Shown: positions 35,841 to 47,595, counted from the stretch's first letter. The stretch is 47,744 bases of DNA from Pseudomonadales bacterium (GCA_022821865.1 JAJECW010000048.1:1-47744); one strand, 5' to 3'. Notes: generated by a model from the letters alone, not told the origin. Numbers and translations: made by a program.

Positions 35841-37699
35841 GCAGGGGAAAGCGGGCGGCGGGCGGGAGAACCGGCAAGACGCGAAAGACCGCCGGGGTCA
35901 ACAACTTCGTCGTCAAGTTCGCCAATGTCAATGGTTCCGGTTCGGCCAGCGCCAACAACCTGTTCGCCAAGGCGATCTTCCGCATGGGTATTCCGGTGAG
36001 CCCGCATAATATTTTTCCTTCCAATATCCAGGGTCTGCCCACCTGGTACGAAGTGCGGGTCAACGACAAGGGTTTTCTCGGCCGCCGGGAAGGCGTCGAC
36101 CTGATGGTTGCGGTGAACGAGCAGACCATCGTTCGCGATATTGAATCGGTGGTTCCCGATGGCTATGTGCTGTACGACTCGTCCAAGGCCCTGCGGCCCA
36201 TCCGCAAGGACGTGAATTTCCTGCCGATTCCGCTCAAGGACATCTGCCTGCGGGAATTCCAGCATCCCGGCCAGCGCCAATTGTTCCAGAATATCGTCTA
36301 TGTGGGCGCCCTCGCCACCCTTCTGGACATCGATTTTGGAATTCTCACTGGCATGATCAGCGAGCAGTTCCGCGGCAAGGAAAAACTGATTCTGCCCAAC
36401 GTTCACGCCCTGGAACTCGGCTACCACTACGCCAGGGACCATTTCGACTGCCCCCTGCCCATCCGTCTGCGGCCGTCGCGCAAGGCCAGGGGCAAGATTC
36501 TGATGGACGGCAATACCGCCATTGGCCTTGGCTGTGTCTACGGCGGCGCCACGGTGGCTTCCTGGTATCCCCTGACGCCTTCGACTTCGGTGGTGGAAGC
36601 CTATGGCAAGTATTGCAAGCGACTACGGATCGACCCTGGCACCGGGAAGCGGAAATTCGCCATCGTGCAGGCGGAGGACGAACTCGCCGCCATCGGTATC
36701 GCCATCGGCGCCGGCTGGAATGGCGCCAGGGCCTTTACCGCTTCCAGCGGCCCCGGGGTTTCCCTGATGCAGGAATTTCTCGGCCTTGCCTATTTCGCCG
36801 AAGTGCCGGTGGTGCTGTTCAACATCCAGCGGGTGGGGCCATCCACCGGCATGCCCACGAGAACCCAGCAGGGCGACCTACTCTCCTGCGCCTTCGCCTC
36901 CCACGGCGATACCCGCCAGGTGCTGCTGTTTCCCTCCACGCCGAAGGAATGTTTTGAATTCGCCGCCGGTTCCTTTGATATCGCCGACCGGCTGCAAACC
37001 CCGGTGATCGTCATGAGCGATCTCGAACTGGGCATGAACGAACATGTTTGCGACCCGCTGGAATGGGATGACACCGGCGGGTATGACCGGGGCAAGGTGC
37101 TGGGCGGCGAGCAACTCGAGCAGATGGAGGAATACGGCCGCTATCTCGACGTGGACGGCGATGGCGTGCCCTGGCGCACCTTGCCGGGCGCCCATCCCGA
37201 GCGGGGCAGCTACTTCACCCGGGGCAGTTCGCACGACGCCATGGCGGCCTATACCGAAGACGGCAATGTATACGCCGAAGTCATGGACCGCCTCGCCAGA
37301 AAATTCGCCGGGGCGGGCAAGGTGCTGCCGGAGCCGGAAATACAGGCCGACGGGGCCTCCCGGGGCATGATCTATTTCGGCACCACGGCGGGCGCCATCC
37401 CCGAAGTGCAGCACAAGTTCGCCAAGCGGGGCGTCAGGCTCGATACCCTGCGCATCCGCTCCTATCCGTTCCATGACGCGGTTTCCCGCTTTATCGAGGA
37501 GCATGAAATCGTCTACGTCATCGAACAGAACCGCGATGCCCAACTCAAGAGCCTGCTCAAGATCGACTGCGGCGCCAATGATGGGAAAATGCGCTCGGTC
37601 CTGAACTACAATGGCGTGGTCATCAGTGCCGATCAAATCCAGGAGGCGATACTTGTGGACCTGCCGGAAGCGCCGGAACGGGAACAGGCTTCGGCCTGA
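35837..37699 (+). CDS. korA: 2-oxoacid:acceptor oxidoreductase, fused gamma-alpha subunit
   Basis: The ATG at 35837 overlaps the previous stop as ATGA and gives 620 residues. Residues 20-190 form the gamma domain (VNGSGSASANNLFAKAIFRM), followed by the alpha pyrimidine-binding domain from about 215 (GNTAIGLGCVYGGATVASWY, QAEDELAAIGIAIGAGWNGA, TASSGPGVSLMQEF). This gamma-alpha fusion is the form found in KorA of 2-oxoglutarate oxidoreductases, as in Mycobacterium. The enzyme oxidises a 2-oxoacid with coenzyme A and reduces a low-potential carrier. Pyruvate or branched-chain 2-oxoacids are not excluded as substrates. Confidence 0.88.
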   Translation: MSRGKRAAGGRTGKTRKTAGVNNFVVKFANVNGSGSASANNLFAKAIFRMGIPVSPHNIFPSNIQGLPTWYEVRVNDKGFLGRREGVDLMVAVNEQTIVRDIESVVPDGYVLYDSSKALRPIRKDVNFLPIPLKDICLREFQHPGQRQLFQNIVYVGALATLLDIDFGILTGMISEQFRGKEKLILPNVHALELGYHYARDHFDCPLPIRLRPSRKARGKILMDGNTAIGLGCVYGGATVASWYPLTPSTSVVEAYGKYCKRLRIDPGTGKRKFAIVQAEDELAAIGIAIGAGWNGARAFTASSGPGVSLMQEFLGLAYFAEVPVVLFNIQRVGPSTGMPTRTQQGDLLSCAFASHGDTRQVLLFPSTPKECFEFAAGSFDIADRLQTPVIVMSDLELGMNEHVCDPLEWDDTGGYDRGKVLGGEQLEQMEEYGRYLDVDGDGVPWRTLPGAHPERGSYFTRGSSHDAMAAYTEDGNVYAEVMDRLARKFAGAGKVLPEPEIQADGASRGMIYFGTTAGAIPEVQHKFAKRGVRLDTLRIRSYPFHDAVSRFIEEHEIVYVIEQNRDAQLKSLLKIDCGANDGKMRSVLNYNGVVISADQIQEAILVDLPEAPEREQASA

Positions 37700-37713
37700 A
37701 GAGTGATTCCACC

Positions 37714-38769
37714 ATGAGTTATATCGTCAAGCCCAGGTTCCACCATCCGCAATTGCAGAAGAATGATCTGGGATATACCCGGCGGGATTATGAAGGCACC
37801 CTGACGACGCTTTGCGGCGGCTGCGGCCATGACTCCATCAGCGCCGCGATCATCCATGCGGTTCACGAGATGTCTCTGGCGCCGCATCAACTCGCCAAGG
37901 TTTCCGGTATTGGCTGTTCGTCGAAGATTCCATCGTATTTCCTCGAAAGGTCCCACGGTTTCAACTCGGTCCACGGGCGCATGCCATCCATTGCCACCGG
38001 CGCCAATCTGGCAAACCGGGAGTTGTACTACCTGGGAATTTCCGGCGATGGCGACACGGCATCCATCGGCCTTGGCCAGTTCTGCCATATCGTGCGCCGC
38101 CGCATCAACATGCTTTATATCGTGGCCAATAACGGCACCTACGGCCTCACCAAAGGCCAGCTTTCCGCCACCGCCGACCTGGGCTCGAAGACCAAGTCCG
38201 GGGAGGAAAGCCAGTACGACAATATCGATCTGGTCAGCCTGGCCATCGATCTTGGCGCGAGTTTTGTCGCCCGGAGTTTTTCCGGCGACAAGGAACAGCT
38301 CGTGCCCCTGATCCAGGCGGGCCTGAGCCACCGGGGCTTTGCCCTGATCGACGTGATTTCTCCCTGTGTCACCTTCAACAATACGCCGCTGTCGGCCCAT
38401 GGCTACAAGAACACCTGGGAAAACAATGTCGTTCTGAGCGAGATCGATTTCGTGCCCATGCGCAAGGAAATTACCGCGAGATATTCGGCGGGCAAGGACA
38501 AGGAAATCACCTTGCATGACGGTTCGGTGATCCACTTGCACAAGACCGGGTCGGGCTACGACCCCGGCAACCGCGAGAATGCCCTGCTCCACGTGAACGA
38601 ATACAAGAAGCAGGGCAGGATCGCCACGGGGCTGCTGTATATCAATCAGGACCAGTCGGATTTCCACGAACTCGCCGACACCGTCAACAAGCCCTTCAAC
38701 CGCCTCAATGAGCACGACCTCTGCCCCGGCGGCGAGGTGCTCGCCGACATCAACGAAACTTTCATGTAA
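37714..38769 (+). CDS. korB: 2-oxoacid:acceptor oxidoreductase, beta subunit
   Basis: The 351-residue thiamine-diphosphate subunit paired with KorA. Motifs are TTLCGGCGHDSISAAI and GIGCSSKIPSYF (cluster/ThDP region), then GISGDGDTASIGLGQF closing at VANNGTYGLTKGQ, the ThDP and magnesium site. The usual KorB order and length are kept. It starts 14 nt after korA. A family C repeat lies just past its stop and may mark the end of the transcript. Confidence 0.9.
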   Translation: MSYIVKPRFHHPQLQKNDLGYTRRDYEGTLTTLCGGCGHDSISAAIIHAVHEMSLAPHQLAKVSGIGCSSKIPSYFLERSHGFNSVHGRMPSIATGANLANRELYYLGISGDGDTASIGLGQFCHIVRRRINMLYIVANNGTYGLTKGQLSATADLGSKTKSGEESQYDNIDLVSLAIDLGASFVARSFSGDKEQLVPLIQAGLSHRGFALIDVISPCVTFNNTPLSAHGYKNTWENNVVLSEIDFVPMRKEITARYSAGKDKEITLHDGSVIHLHKTGSGYDPGNRENALLHVNEYKKQGRIATGLLYINQDQSDFHELADTVNKPFNRLNEHDLCPGGEVLADINETFM

Positions 38770-38779
38770 CCAGCAGTCC

Positions 38780-38867
38780 CGTCATTCTGCGCGGAGTCGC
38801 AGAATCGTATTGGGACGCCACTGAAAGAGATTCCGCGACTACGCTTCGCTTCGCGCGGAATGACGGT
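38780..38867. repeat. Family C REP-like palindrome, long form
   Basis: GTCATTCTGCGCGGAGTCGC and the matching end TACGCTTCGCTTCGCGCGG with AATGACGG enclose about 45 bp of other sequence, so the element is a split palindrome. It lies between the convergent korB and djlA genes and could terminate both. Confidence 0.75.
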
Positions 38868-38883
38868 AAGGGAGTTTCAGAAT

Positions 38884-39671
38884 TCAGGATGTCGACCGCT
38901 GTGACTTGATCAGTTCATAGGCGGCCTTGATTTCCCGGGTCTTGCGGGTGGCGATTTCCATCATTTCATCGGGCAGGCCCTTTGCCACGAGCTTGTCTGG
39001 ATGGTGCTGGTTCATTTGCCGGCGATAGGCCTTCTTCACCTCCCCATCGCTTGCTCCGCCGCTGACGCCGAGTAGCTGGTAGGCCGCGCGCAACTGCTCC
39101 TGACTCGATTCGCTGCGGCCAAATCGCGCCTGGCCGGCAATGCGGTTGAGCAGTTCATCGAGTTGCGCGCCGGCGAAACCGAGCCGGGATGCGATGGTTT
39201 GCAACAGTCGCCGCTCGTCGGCGTCGATTTCACCATCGGCGAAGGCGGTGGCGACGATGATTTCAAGGAACATCTGCAGCAGGGTGCTGCGGCGGGCGGC
39301 TTCCGTCCTGAACTGATCGAGCACTTGCAGCAGGGGAAAGCCGTCTTTCCTGCCTTCATTGAACAGGTCGATCGCCACTTGCCGCTGCCGCGGCGACAGC
39401 CGCATCTGACCCATGACCCGCTCGGCCAGTTCAATTTCCTGTTTACTGACATGGCCATCCGCCTTGGCGATATAGCCCATGACCGAAAAGGTGGCGGTGA
39501 AGAATGCGGTCTGAACGCGTTCGGTATTGCCATGGCCCAGGGATTCCGCGTTGCCGATACCATTGAGGCCGCTGTCGAAATAGTTGCCGAGGGCCGCTCC
39601 GAGCAAGGCGCCAAGCGGGCCGCCGAGCATGAAGCCGAAGGCGCCGCCAACCAGCCTGCCCCACCAGCTCA

Positions 39672-39672
<1 letters not shown>
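38884..39672 (-). CDS. djlA: Co-chaperone DjlA-like protein
   Basis: The 262-residue protein has a Gly-rich N-terminal membrane segment (GGAFGFMLGGPLGALLGAAL, residues 9-28), a TerB-like helical domain (ATFSVMGYIAKADGHVSKQE and AFADGEIDADERRLL), and a C-terminal J domain with the HPD motif (QMNQHHPDKL). DjlA is a membrane-anchored partner of DnaK. Its ATG overlaps the ligA stop by one base, so it is the last gene of a run zipA-ligA-djlA. Confidence 0.92.
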
Positions 39673-42029
<2,357 letters not shown>

Positions 42030-43184
42030 CTAGATACGACCGTTCACCGAAGAAGGGCCGTAGGCGCTGATTTCGAATTCCCGGATGCCGCGGCGGGCCT
42101 GTTCGATGGATTGCTGGGTCAATTCCTTGCGCGCGGTATCGAGCAGGCGGCCGTCAAAGGTTCGCGCTATGCCCCGGGCCACGGTGAGCATTTGTTCAAA
42201 GGCGCGCATATTGTCGATGGGCGCCGGCAAGACCATGAACATGCTGACGCCCGGCGTGGTGAACCCTTCAATGCTGTCCGGATCAAAAGTGCCCGGGTTC
42301 ACCACATTGGCCACCCGGAACACGGGTTTGGCGTTTTCCCGGTGGTTTTCAAACTTGCTGAAGATTTTCATCTCGTCAAAGCGCAGGTTTGCCGCAAGCA
42401 GGTACTGCCACAGCTCAAGCCCATTGAATGCTCCGCCTTCCCGGGCAAGCACATGAATGGCAATGATTTGCTCGGGGCTGAACTCGGGCCTGTCATCCTG
42501 TGGCCGTGTTTCCGGTTGAGTCCGGGTTTCAGCCGCGCCGGTGCTTGCCGATGCCGCCTGCCGGAGTTCCCGCGCCGGCTCAGCCCGGGGCCCGGGAGCG
42601 AGCCGGGATGGAGGAGTTGGCGATGGTTTTGGCGGCTGTCCGATGCGTTCGCCAGCGGTCATGGAAACCGCGCCGAGGTCAAGGCCGGCGTCATCGCCAT
42701 TGGACATGGCGCCGCTGGTGGCGGCATAGATTTCCGACTTCCAGTTCCGCTTCTGTTTCTTCCGGGCGGGAGCCGGGTCGCGCTGCGACTGTGGTTTCGA
42801 CTCCGGGGTTTCCGGATGGCTTGCCGGCTCCCCGGCTTCCGCCGTTTCAAACCGGGAAAATTCCCCAGCGACGGATGAAGTGGAAAGAACCACGGCATCG
42901 GTCAGCACCGGGACGTGTTCTTTGTCAGCTTCGCCGTCAGGATGTCCGGAGTGGTCACCCTGGCTGGACCCCATAGCGGAAACCACCCGGGCGCCGCCAT
43001 TGGGAAGCTCGTCGAATTCCTCCGTTTCCGGCTCTTCGATCTCCATCGATTGGGCAATGCTCTTGTCGATGGACAGCCGGACCTGTCCTTTTCTGCGACG
43101 GAGAATGACAAAAAAAGCGCGCAGCAGGGAAAAAACGATCAGCAGCGCGAGGACGAGGATTAAAAGTTCACGCAAGTCCGCCAT
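42030..43184 (-). CDS. zipA: Cell division protein ZipA
   Basis: The 384-residue protein has the ZipA layout: an N-terminal membrane anchor (LRELLILVLALLIVFSLLRAF), a basic patch, a long charged and Pro/Gln-rich linker (residues about 45-235), and a C-terminal FtsZ-binding domain with IIAIHVLAREGGAFNGLEL, VANVVNPGTFD and GVSMFMVLPAP. ZipA tethers FtsZ to the inner membrane and is restricted to Gammaproteobacteria. The order smc-zipA-ligA is conserved in that class. Its stop codon is the first triplet of repeat A6. Confidence 0.95.
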   Translation of the reverse strand: MADLRELLILVLALLIVFSLLRAFFVILRRRKGQVRLSIDKSIAQSMEIEEPETEEFDELPNGGARVVSAMGSSQGDHSGHPDGEADKEHVPVLTDAVVLSTSSVAGEFSRFETAEAGEPASHPETPESKPQSQRDPAPARKKQKRNWKSEIYAATSGAMSNGDDAGLDLGAVSMTAGERIGQPPKPSPTPPSRLAPGPRAEPARELRQAASASTGAAETRTQPETRPQDDRPEFSPEQIIAIHVLAREGGAFNGLELWQYLLAANLRFDEMKIFSKFENHRENAKPVFRVANVVNPGTFDPDSIEGFTTPGVSMFMVLPAPIDNMRAFEQMLTVARGIARTFDGRLLDTARKELTQQSIEQARRGIREFEISAYGPSSVNGRI

Positions 43185-43315
43185 TATCTGTTAACCACGC
43201 GGTTTCCGATTCTTGTTGGAATCATTAGCTATATCCAACAGCAAGGCCAAATTCTTTAGTAAAAAATCCGACTTTTTATGCGCTATTTTTGATTATCCCG
43301 CAAATTTTCCCGGAT

Positions 43316-46300
43316 TCACGCTTCAACCAGTTCCACCGCCTCATCGATATCGACACTCACCAGCCGGGAAATGCCAGCTTCCTGCATGGTAATGCCGAGC
43401 AATTGGCTGGCGGATTCCATGGTGATCGTCTTGTGGGTCACCAGAATGAACTGCACGTTCGCCGACATTTCCCGCAGCAGGGTGATAAAGCGGTTGTTAT
43501 TGTCCACATCGAGTGGCGCGTCAACCTCGTCAAGCATGCAAAACGGCGAGGGGTTGAGTTGAAAAATCGTGAAAACCAGGGCGATGGCGGTCATCGCCTT
43601 CTCGCCGCCTGACAACTGCATGATGCCCTGAATCTTTTTCCCCGGCGGACGCGCCATGATCGATACCCCGGCATTGAGCAAATCCCCACCGGTCAACTCA
43701 AGCCAGGCCTGACCGCCGCGAAACAACCTGGCGAACAGATTCTTCAGGCCCTGGTTGATGTTTTCCAGGGTGTCCCCGAAACGGGCGCGGGTTTCCCCGT
43801 CGATCTTGCCCATGGCGTCTTCCAGCGTGGCCAGCGCTTTTTCAAGCTCGTCATTCTGTTTGTCCAGGTAGGATTTTTTCTCCGACTGTTGTTCAAATTC
43901 CTCGGCCGCGGCAAGATTGACCGCGCCAATGCGTTCGATACGGGACTTGATTTTCCCCAGTTCCTCCTCACAGCTTGCAATCGTCTGCTCCCCGGTAATT
44001 TCCCGCAGTACCTGTTCCGGTTGCAGTCCGGCCCGTTCCAACCATTTGCGCCTTTCCCCGCTCATGGTTGCCGCACTGTTGCTTTCCAGTCGACATTCCG
44101 TGATTTCCTCATTGACCTCATTCAATTCCTGCTGCAACCGCCGGCGATTCCTTTCCCGTTCCTGGAGCTTCTCTTCCGCCGTATTGTAAACAGCCCGGGC
44201 CTGTTGCAGTTCCCGTTCCACCACTTGATGCGCATCGAGTTTTTGCTGCAATTGCAGTTGCAATGCTTCGCCCGGGGCGGTCGCCTCGTCAAGCTGGTTT
44301 TCGAGGCTTTTGATCCGCTCGGCGGCGCGTTGTACCTGCACCGCCATCCGATCCATGTTTTGCCGGGTGGAATCCCTTTGGGTGGCAAGCTGATTCTGTT
44401 TCAAGGCAAGATCGTGCAGCACCTGCCTGTCCCCAAGGGCCTTGTTGCGCAGTGCCACGAGCTGTTCCCGATCCCGGTCCCGGTCCCGCCGGTGCTGCTC
44501 GCGGCGGCTGGCGTCAGCGGAAATCTGTTCCCTGGCGGACTCAAGGCCTTGCTCAGCCTGTGCAAGACTGGCCTGATCCTGTTCCAGGATATCCTGCAAT
44601 TCTTTGAGTTCCCCGGCAATGCGCCGGCTTCGTTCGATGTCATTTTCAATCTGCGACTTGCGGGAATCAATTCCGGCGCGCACGCGGTTCAGTTCGCCGG
44701 ACTTTTGCTGAATCTGTTCGAGACAGCTTTCGCGCTCCTGCTCCGCTTTTGCCTGCGATTCGCGAAAGCCGTCGCGTTTCCGGGCCAGGGATTGTGATTT
44801 TTCCTCGAGACTGGCGATTTCGGCGCCCAGGGTATCCAGCGCGGACTGTCGCAGAATCACCGATTGCTCACTATCGGCCTTGCTGATCTGCACCCAGTCG
44901 GCGCCCGCCCAGACGCCTTCGGCGGTAATCACCGACTCACCCGGGGCCAGGCCGGAACGGACGGCCAACGCGGCATCCAGGCTTTCCGCAATGTATACGC
45001 CCCACAATAGGCTTCCCAGGGCAGTTTGCCGATTGAGTTTGCCGGCAAGTTCCGGCAAGCCCGCCTGCCCGCCGTGAGAGCTTTTCCCGGCAAGGTCCAG
45101 CAAGGTCAGGTCGGCGTCCGGCAAATCCCTGATCAAGTCCGCGGACAGACTCTTCACCGGTATGCCGCGCAAACGGTCGCCAAGAACGAGTTCCACCGCG
45201 GCCTCCCAACCGGGGGCGATCTCCAGGGTTTCCCCGAGCCGGGCACGGTCTTCCAGACCATGCCGTTTGCGCCATTCGGCAAGCGCTGCGTCGTCATCGC
45301 CAAGGGCAGCCTGCTGCAGGGCGTCGAGGGAGGCTTTGCGGCCACTCGCCCGCCGGGCTTCGGCCCGGACCCGGTCAAGTTCCCCGCCACTGGCTTCCAG
45401 CAGCTTTCTGGAGCTGGCAAGCACCTGCGCCGCCTTGCCGAGACGTTCGCGCAAGTCCCCAAGTTCCTTCTCCAACCCTGCGGCGCGATCTTTTTCCGCG
45501 GTGAAATCGACAGGGCCGGTATCCAGCCCCGCGAGTTCGATTTGCAGGATTTTCCGCCTCTTGCGGGCGCGCTCCAGATTGCTTTGCAACTGACTGATTC
45601 TGTTCTGTTCGACTTGCTCGGTCTGCCTTGGCTGCTCCGCCGCCAGAACGAATTCGCTCCATCGCTGTTCGCTTTGTTGCCGGCGATTCTCGGCTTCCGC
45701 AGCCAAGCGGGAAGATTCCTGCTCCTGCACGGTGGCGGTATCGATGGACAGCCTGATTTGCCCGAGTTCCGCTTCAAGCCGGGCGACCTCGCCCAGGTCC
45801 GAATCGAGTTCCTCCCGGGTCTGCCGCCAGTCGCTGCGGGTGTTTTCCAGATCCTGCCCGAGTTTCTCCAGGCTTTCATTATGGTGCTTGATGTCCTGCT
45901 CGATGCGGGCGGTGTTGTTGCCGATCGCAATGCTCCGGTTCTGGATTTCGGAAACACCGCCGCGCAGTTCCTCATTCTTTTCCCGGCCCCGCGCAATGGC
46001 GGTCTCTTCTTCCCGTTGCCGGGCGATAATGGCTTCCTTGCGGGTTTCGAGCCCGGACAGCTTGCGGGCGGATTCGGCCATGTCCCCGGTCAGGGCCCGC
46101 CAGCCCAGGGCGTTGACCCGGGCCTCGGTGAGACGTTGCTGCGCCATCAGCTTGCGGTAGCGGTCAGCGGCGCGGGATTGCCGCTCGAGATGCTGCAATT
46201 GCCTCTGCAGTTCGTCGCGGCGGTCGGCGAGGCGGTCAAGATTGTCCCGGGTTTTGGCAATACGCGAGGCGGTTTCCCTGCGGCGTTCGCGATATCTGGA

Positions 46301-46810
46301 AATTCCCGCGGCTTCCTCAATGAAAACCCGCAGCTCTTCCGGCCGCGATTCGATGAGCCGGCTCACCATGCCCTGCTCGACGATGGAGTAGCTGCGGGGG
46401 CCAAGGCCGGTGCCAAGAAACAACCCGGTAATGTCGCGCCGCCGGCATCTGGCGTTGTTCAGCAGGTATTCTGATTCGCCGCCGCGCTCGACCTTGCGCT
46501 TGATGGAGATCTCCGCATAGCCGGCATACTCGCCCTGCAATCTCTTGTCCGAGTTGTCGAGAATGAGTTCCACGGATGCGAGCCCCACTGCGCTCCGCTC
46601 GCTGGTGCCTTCGAAAATGACATCGGCCATCTGGCTGCTGCGCAGGTTGTGCGCCGAGCTTTCTCCCATGACCCAGCGCACCGCGTCGATCACATTGGAT
46701 TTGCCACAGCCATTGGGGCCGACAATGGCGCAAATGTTGGAAGGAAAGTTGATCGTGGTTGGGTTAACAAATGACTTGAAACCGGCCAGCTTGATGCATT
46801 TCAATCGCAT
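43316..46810 (-). CDS. smc: Chromosome segregation protein SMC
   Basis: The 1164-residue condensin ATPase compacts and organises the chromosome. The N-terminal Walker A is GPNGCGKSN (31-39). Two long coiled-coil arms surround a hinge around residues 500-650 (with LEIAPGWEAAVELVLGDRL). The C-terminal head has the ABC signature LSGGEKAMTAIALVF and Walker B FCMLDEVDAPLD. Both heads are complete. The gene stands 131 bp upstream of zipA. No scpA or scpB lies in the window. Confidence 0.97.
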   Translation of the reverse strand: MRLKCIKLAGFKSFVNPTTINFPSNICAIVGPNGCGKSNVIDAVRWVMGESSAHNLRSSQMADVIFEGTSERSAVGLASVELILDNSDKRLQGEYAGYAEISIKRKVERGGESEYLLNNARCRRRDITGLFLGTGLGPRSYSIVEQGMVSRLIESRPEELRVFIEEAAGISRYRERRRETASRIAKTRDNLDRLADRRDELQRQLQHLERQSRAADRYRKLMAQQRLTEARVNALGWRALTGDMAESARKLSGLETRKEAIIARQREEETAIARGREKNEELRGGVSEIQNRSIAIGNNTARIEQDIKHHNESLEKLGQDLENTRSDWRQTREELDSDLGEVARLEAELGQIRLSIDTATVQEQESSRLAAEAENRRQQSEQRWSEFVLAAEQPRQTEQVEQNRISQLQSNLERARKRRKILQIELAGLDTGPVDFTAEKDRAAGLEKELGDLRERLGKAAQVLASSRKLLEASGGELDRVRAEARRASGRKASLDALQQAALGDDDAALAEWRKRHGLEDRARLGETLEIAPGWEAAVELVLGDRLRGIPVKSLSADLIRDLPDADLTLLDLAGKSSHGGQAGLPELAGKLNRQTALGSLLWGVYIAESLDAALAVRSGLAPGESVITAEGVWAGADWVQISKADSEQSVILRQSALDTLGAEIASLEEKSQSLARKRDGFRESQAKAEQERESCLEQIQQKSGELNRVRAGIDSRKSQIENDIERSRRIAGELKELQDILEQDQASLAQAEQGLESAREQISADASRREQHRRDRDRDREQLVALRNKALGDRQVLHDLALKQNQLATQRDSTRQNMDRMAVQVQRAAERIKSLENQLDEATAPGEALQLQLQQKLDAHQVVERELQQARAVYNTAEEKLQERERNRRRLQQELNEVNEEITECRLESNSAATMSGERRKWLERAGLQPEQVLREITGEQTIASCEEELGKIKSRIERIGAVNLAAAEEFEQQSEKKSYLDKQNDELEKALATLEDAMGKIDGETRARFGDTLENINQGLKNLFARLFRGGQAWLELTGGDLLNAGVSIMARPPGKKIQGIMQLSGGEKAMTAIALVFTIFQLNPSPFCMLDEVDAPLDVDNNNRFITLLREMSANVQFILVTHKTITMESASQLLGITMQEAGISRLVSVDIDEAVELVEA

Positions 46811-46999
46811 GGATCATTCAGTCTGTGTTTGCTTCCGCCGGATTGCCAGGCCGCCACCGCGGCTCTTCTTCGCCATGGCCGCGACGGGGAGTGTAGCGGA
46901 ATTTCCCGGCCCCCCGCCACAATGCGCCTGCCTCAATTTGTCGCATCATTGTCAACCCGATGTCATACCGGGCGCGGATGGCTGGCCGAAACTCTCGCA

Positions 47000-47005
47000 T
47001 ATAAT
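47000..47005 (+). promoter_or_regulatory. Possible -10 element of the RHH gene
   Basis: A perfect TATAAT lies 112 bp before the RHH start. No good -35 hexamer is found at 16-18 bp, so the call is weak. If it is used, the transcript would start inside the family B palindrome that follows. Confidence 0.3.
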
Positions 47006-47009
47006 CCCC

Positions 47010-47032
47010 GAGAGCCTGCGCCGCAGGCTCCC
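47010..47032. repeat. Family B solo terminal palindrome
   Basis: GAGCCTGCGCCGCAGGCTCC, the same joined-ends form as at 11500 and 13757. Confidence 0.75.
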
Positions 47033-47116
47033 AGGCACGGACAGCGAGTTCCAACCAGCAGAGGGAACAGTACGCACTATCGCCAAAATCATAAAGCCCT
47101 CTGGAGGGGTCGCCCC

Positions 47117-47311
47117 ATGGTAAGAATGAACTTGCCCCGGGAACTGGAGAATGAACTCGCGCTGCTTGCCGTGCTCACCGGCAATTCGATCCAGTTCCAT
47201 ATCCGCCAGGCTATCCTGGAGTATCTCGATGACATCGAGGAGCGGGCCGCCACGGCCAGGTGGCTTGACGCCGCCATTGCGGAAGAGACCCGGGAAAGGC
47301 CGAAAAAATGA
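47117..47311 (+). CDS. Ribbon-helix-helix antitoxin-like protein (orphan)
   Basis: A 64-residue protein with an RHH pattern: a short beta strand MVRMNLPREL, helix LENELALLAVLTGNS and helix IQFHIRQAILEYLDDIEERA, and a charged C-terminal tail that in antitoxins would bind the toxin. GGAGG lies 9 nt before the ATG at 47117. No toxin gene of the RelE/ParE or PIN type follows; the next feature is a tRNA. It may be an orphan antitoxin or a small regulator. A longer frame running back to 46829 is not supported. Confidence 0.68.
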   Translation: MVRMNLPRELENELALLAVLTGNSIQFHIRQAILEYLDDIEERAATARWLDAAIAEETRERPKK

Positions 47312-47339
47312 GGGCAGGTTATTGTTTTGAATAGCAAAA

Positions 47340-47416
47340 TGGCGGACCGGACGGGACTCGAACCCGCGACCTCCGGCGTGACAGGCCGGCATTCTAACCG
47401 ACTGAACTACCGGTCC
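47340..47416 (-). tRNA. tRNA-Asp (GTC)
   Basis: The minus strand folds as a normal cloverleaf: acceptor GGACCGG/CCGGTCC, discriminator G, encoded CCA, D arm AGTTCAGTCGGTTAGAAT, anticodon GTC in CCTGTCACG, and T arm GGTTCGAGTCC. It follows tRNA-Val on the same strand. Confidence 0.97.
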
Positions 47417-47441
47417 GTTGCACTGCAAGGCAACCCGGCCA

Positions 47442-47463
47442 GGTAGCCTGCGTCGCAGGCGCC
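47442..47463. repeat. Family B-like palindrome between the tRNA genes
   Basis: GTAGCCTGCGTCGCAGGCGCC is a shortened family B end-to-end palindrome located in the spacer of the tRNA-Val/tRNA-Asp transcript, where it could be a processing hairpin or a chance insertion. Confidence 0.55.
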
Positions 47464-47473
47464 GGGATGGCTT

Positions 47474-47549
47474 TGGTGGGTGGTGAGGGATTTGAACCCC
47501 CGACATTCGCCTTGTAAGGGCGACGCTCTCCCAACTGAGCTAACCACCC
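47474..47549 (-). tRNA. tRNA-Val (TAC)
   Basis: Acceptor GGGTGGT/ACCACCC, discriminator A, encoded CCA, D arm TAGCTCAGTTGGGAGAG, anticodon TAC in CCTTACAAG, and T arm GGTTCAAATCC are all visible on the minus strand. Confidence 0.97.
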
Positions 47550-47567
47550 GAGCTCAGGCGAAGGCGC

Positions 47568-47595
47568 ATTGTACTTGCTTGAGGTTCGCTGTCAA
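47568..47595 (-). promoter_or_regulatory. Sigma70 promoter of the tRNA-Val/tRNA-Asp operon
   Basis: TTGACA (47595-47590) and TACAAT (47573-47568) are separated by 16 bp and match the consensus at 6/6 and 5/6. The -10 is followed by GCGCC, a GC-rich discriminator typical of stringently controlled stable RNA genes. Transcription would start about 12 nt before the tRNA-Val gene. Confidence 0.88.

Larger units (their letters stand above)
46811..47116. other. Intergenic region between smc and the RHH gene
   Basis: The 306-bp gap contains a TATAAT at 47000-47005 and a family B terminal palindrome at 47010-47032. Open frames here are not supported by conservation or ribosome sites. Nothing else was recognised. 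Confidence 0.6.

Noticed and set aside
46818..47054. Small minus-strand gene upstream of smc
   Set aside because: A 78-codon frame through a family B palindrome with no ribosome site and no recognisable motif.
46829..47116. Longer start for the RHH protein
   Set aside because: The added 96 residues are low complexity, cross a family B palindrome and precede the GGAGG ribosome site.
47117..47340. Toxin partner for the RHH gene
   Set aside because: Only 28 bp separate its stop from the tRNA-Asp gene, and no upstream frame resembles a known toxin.
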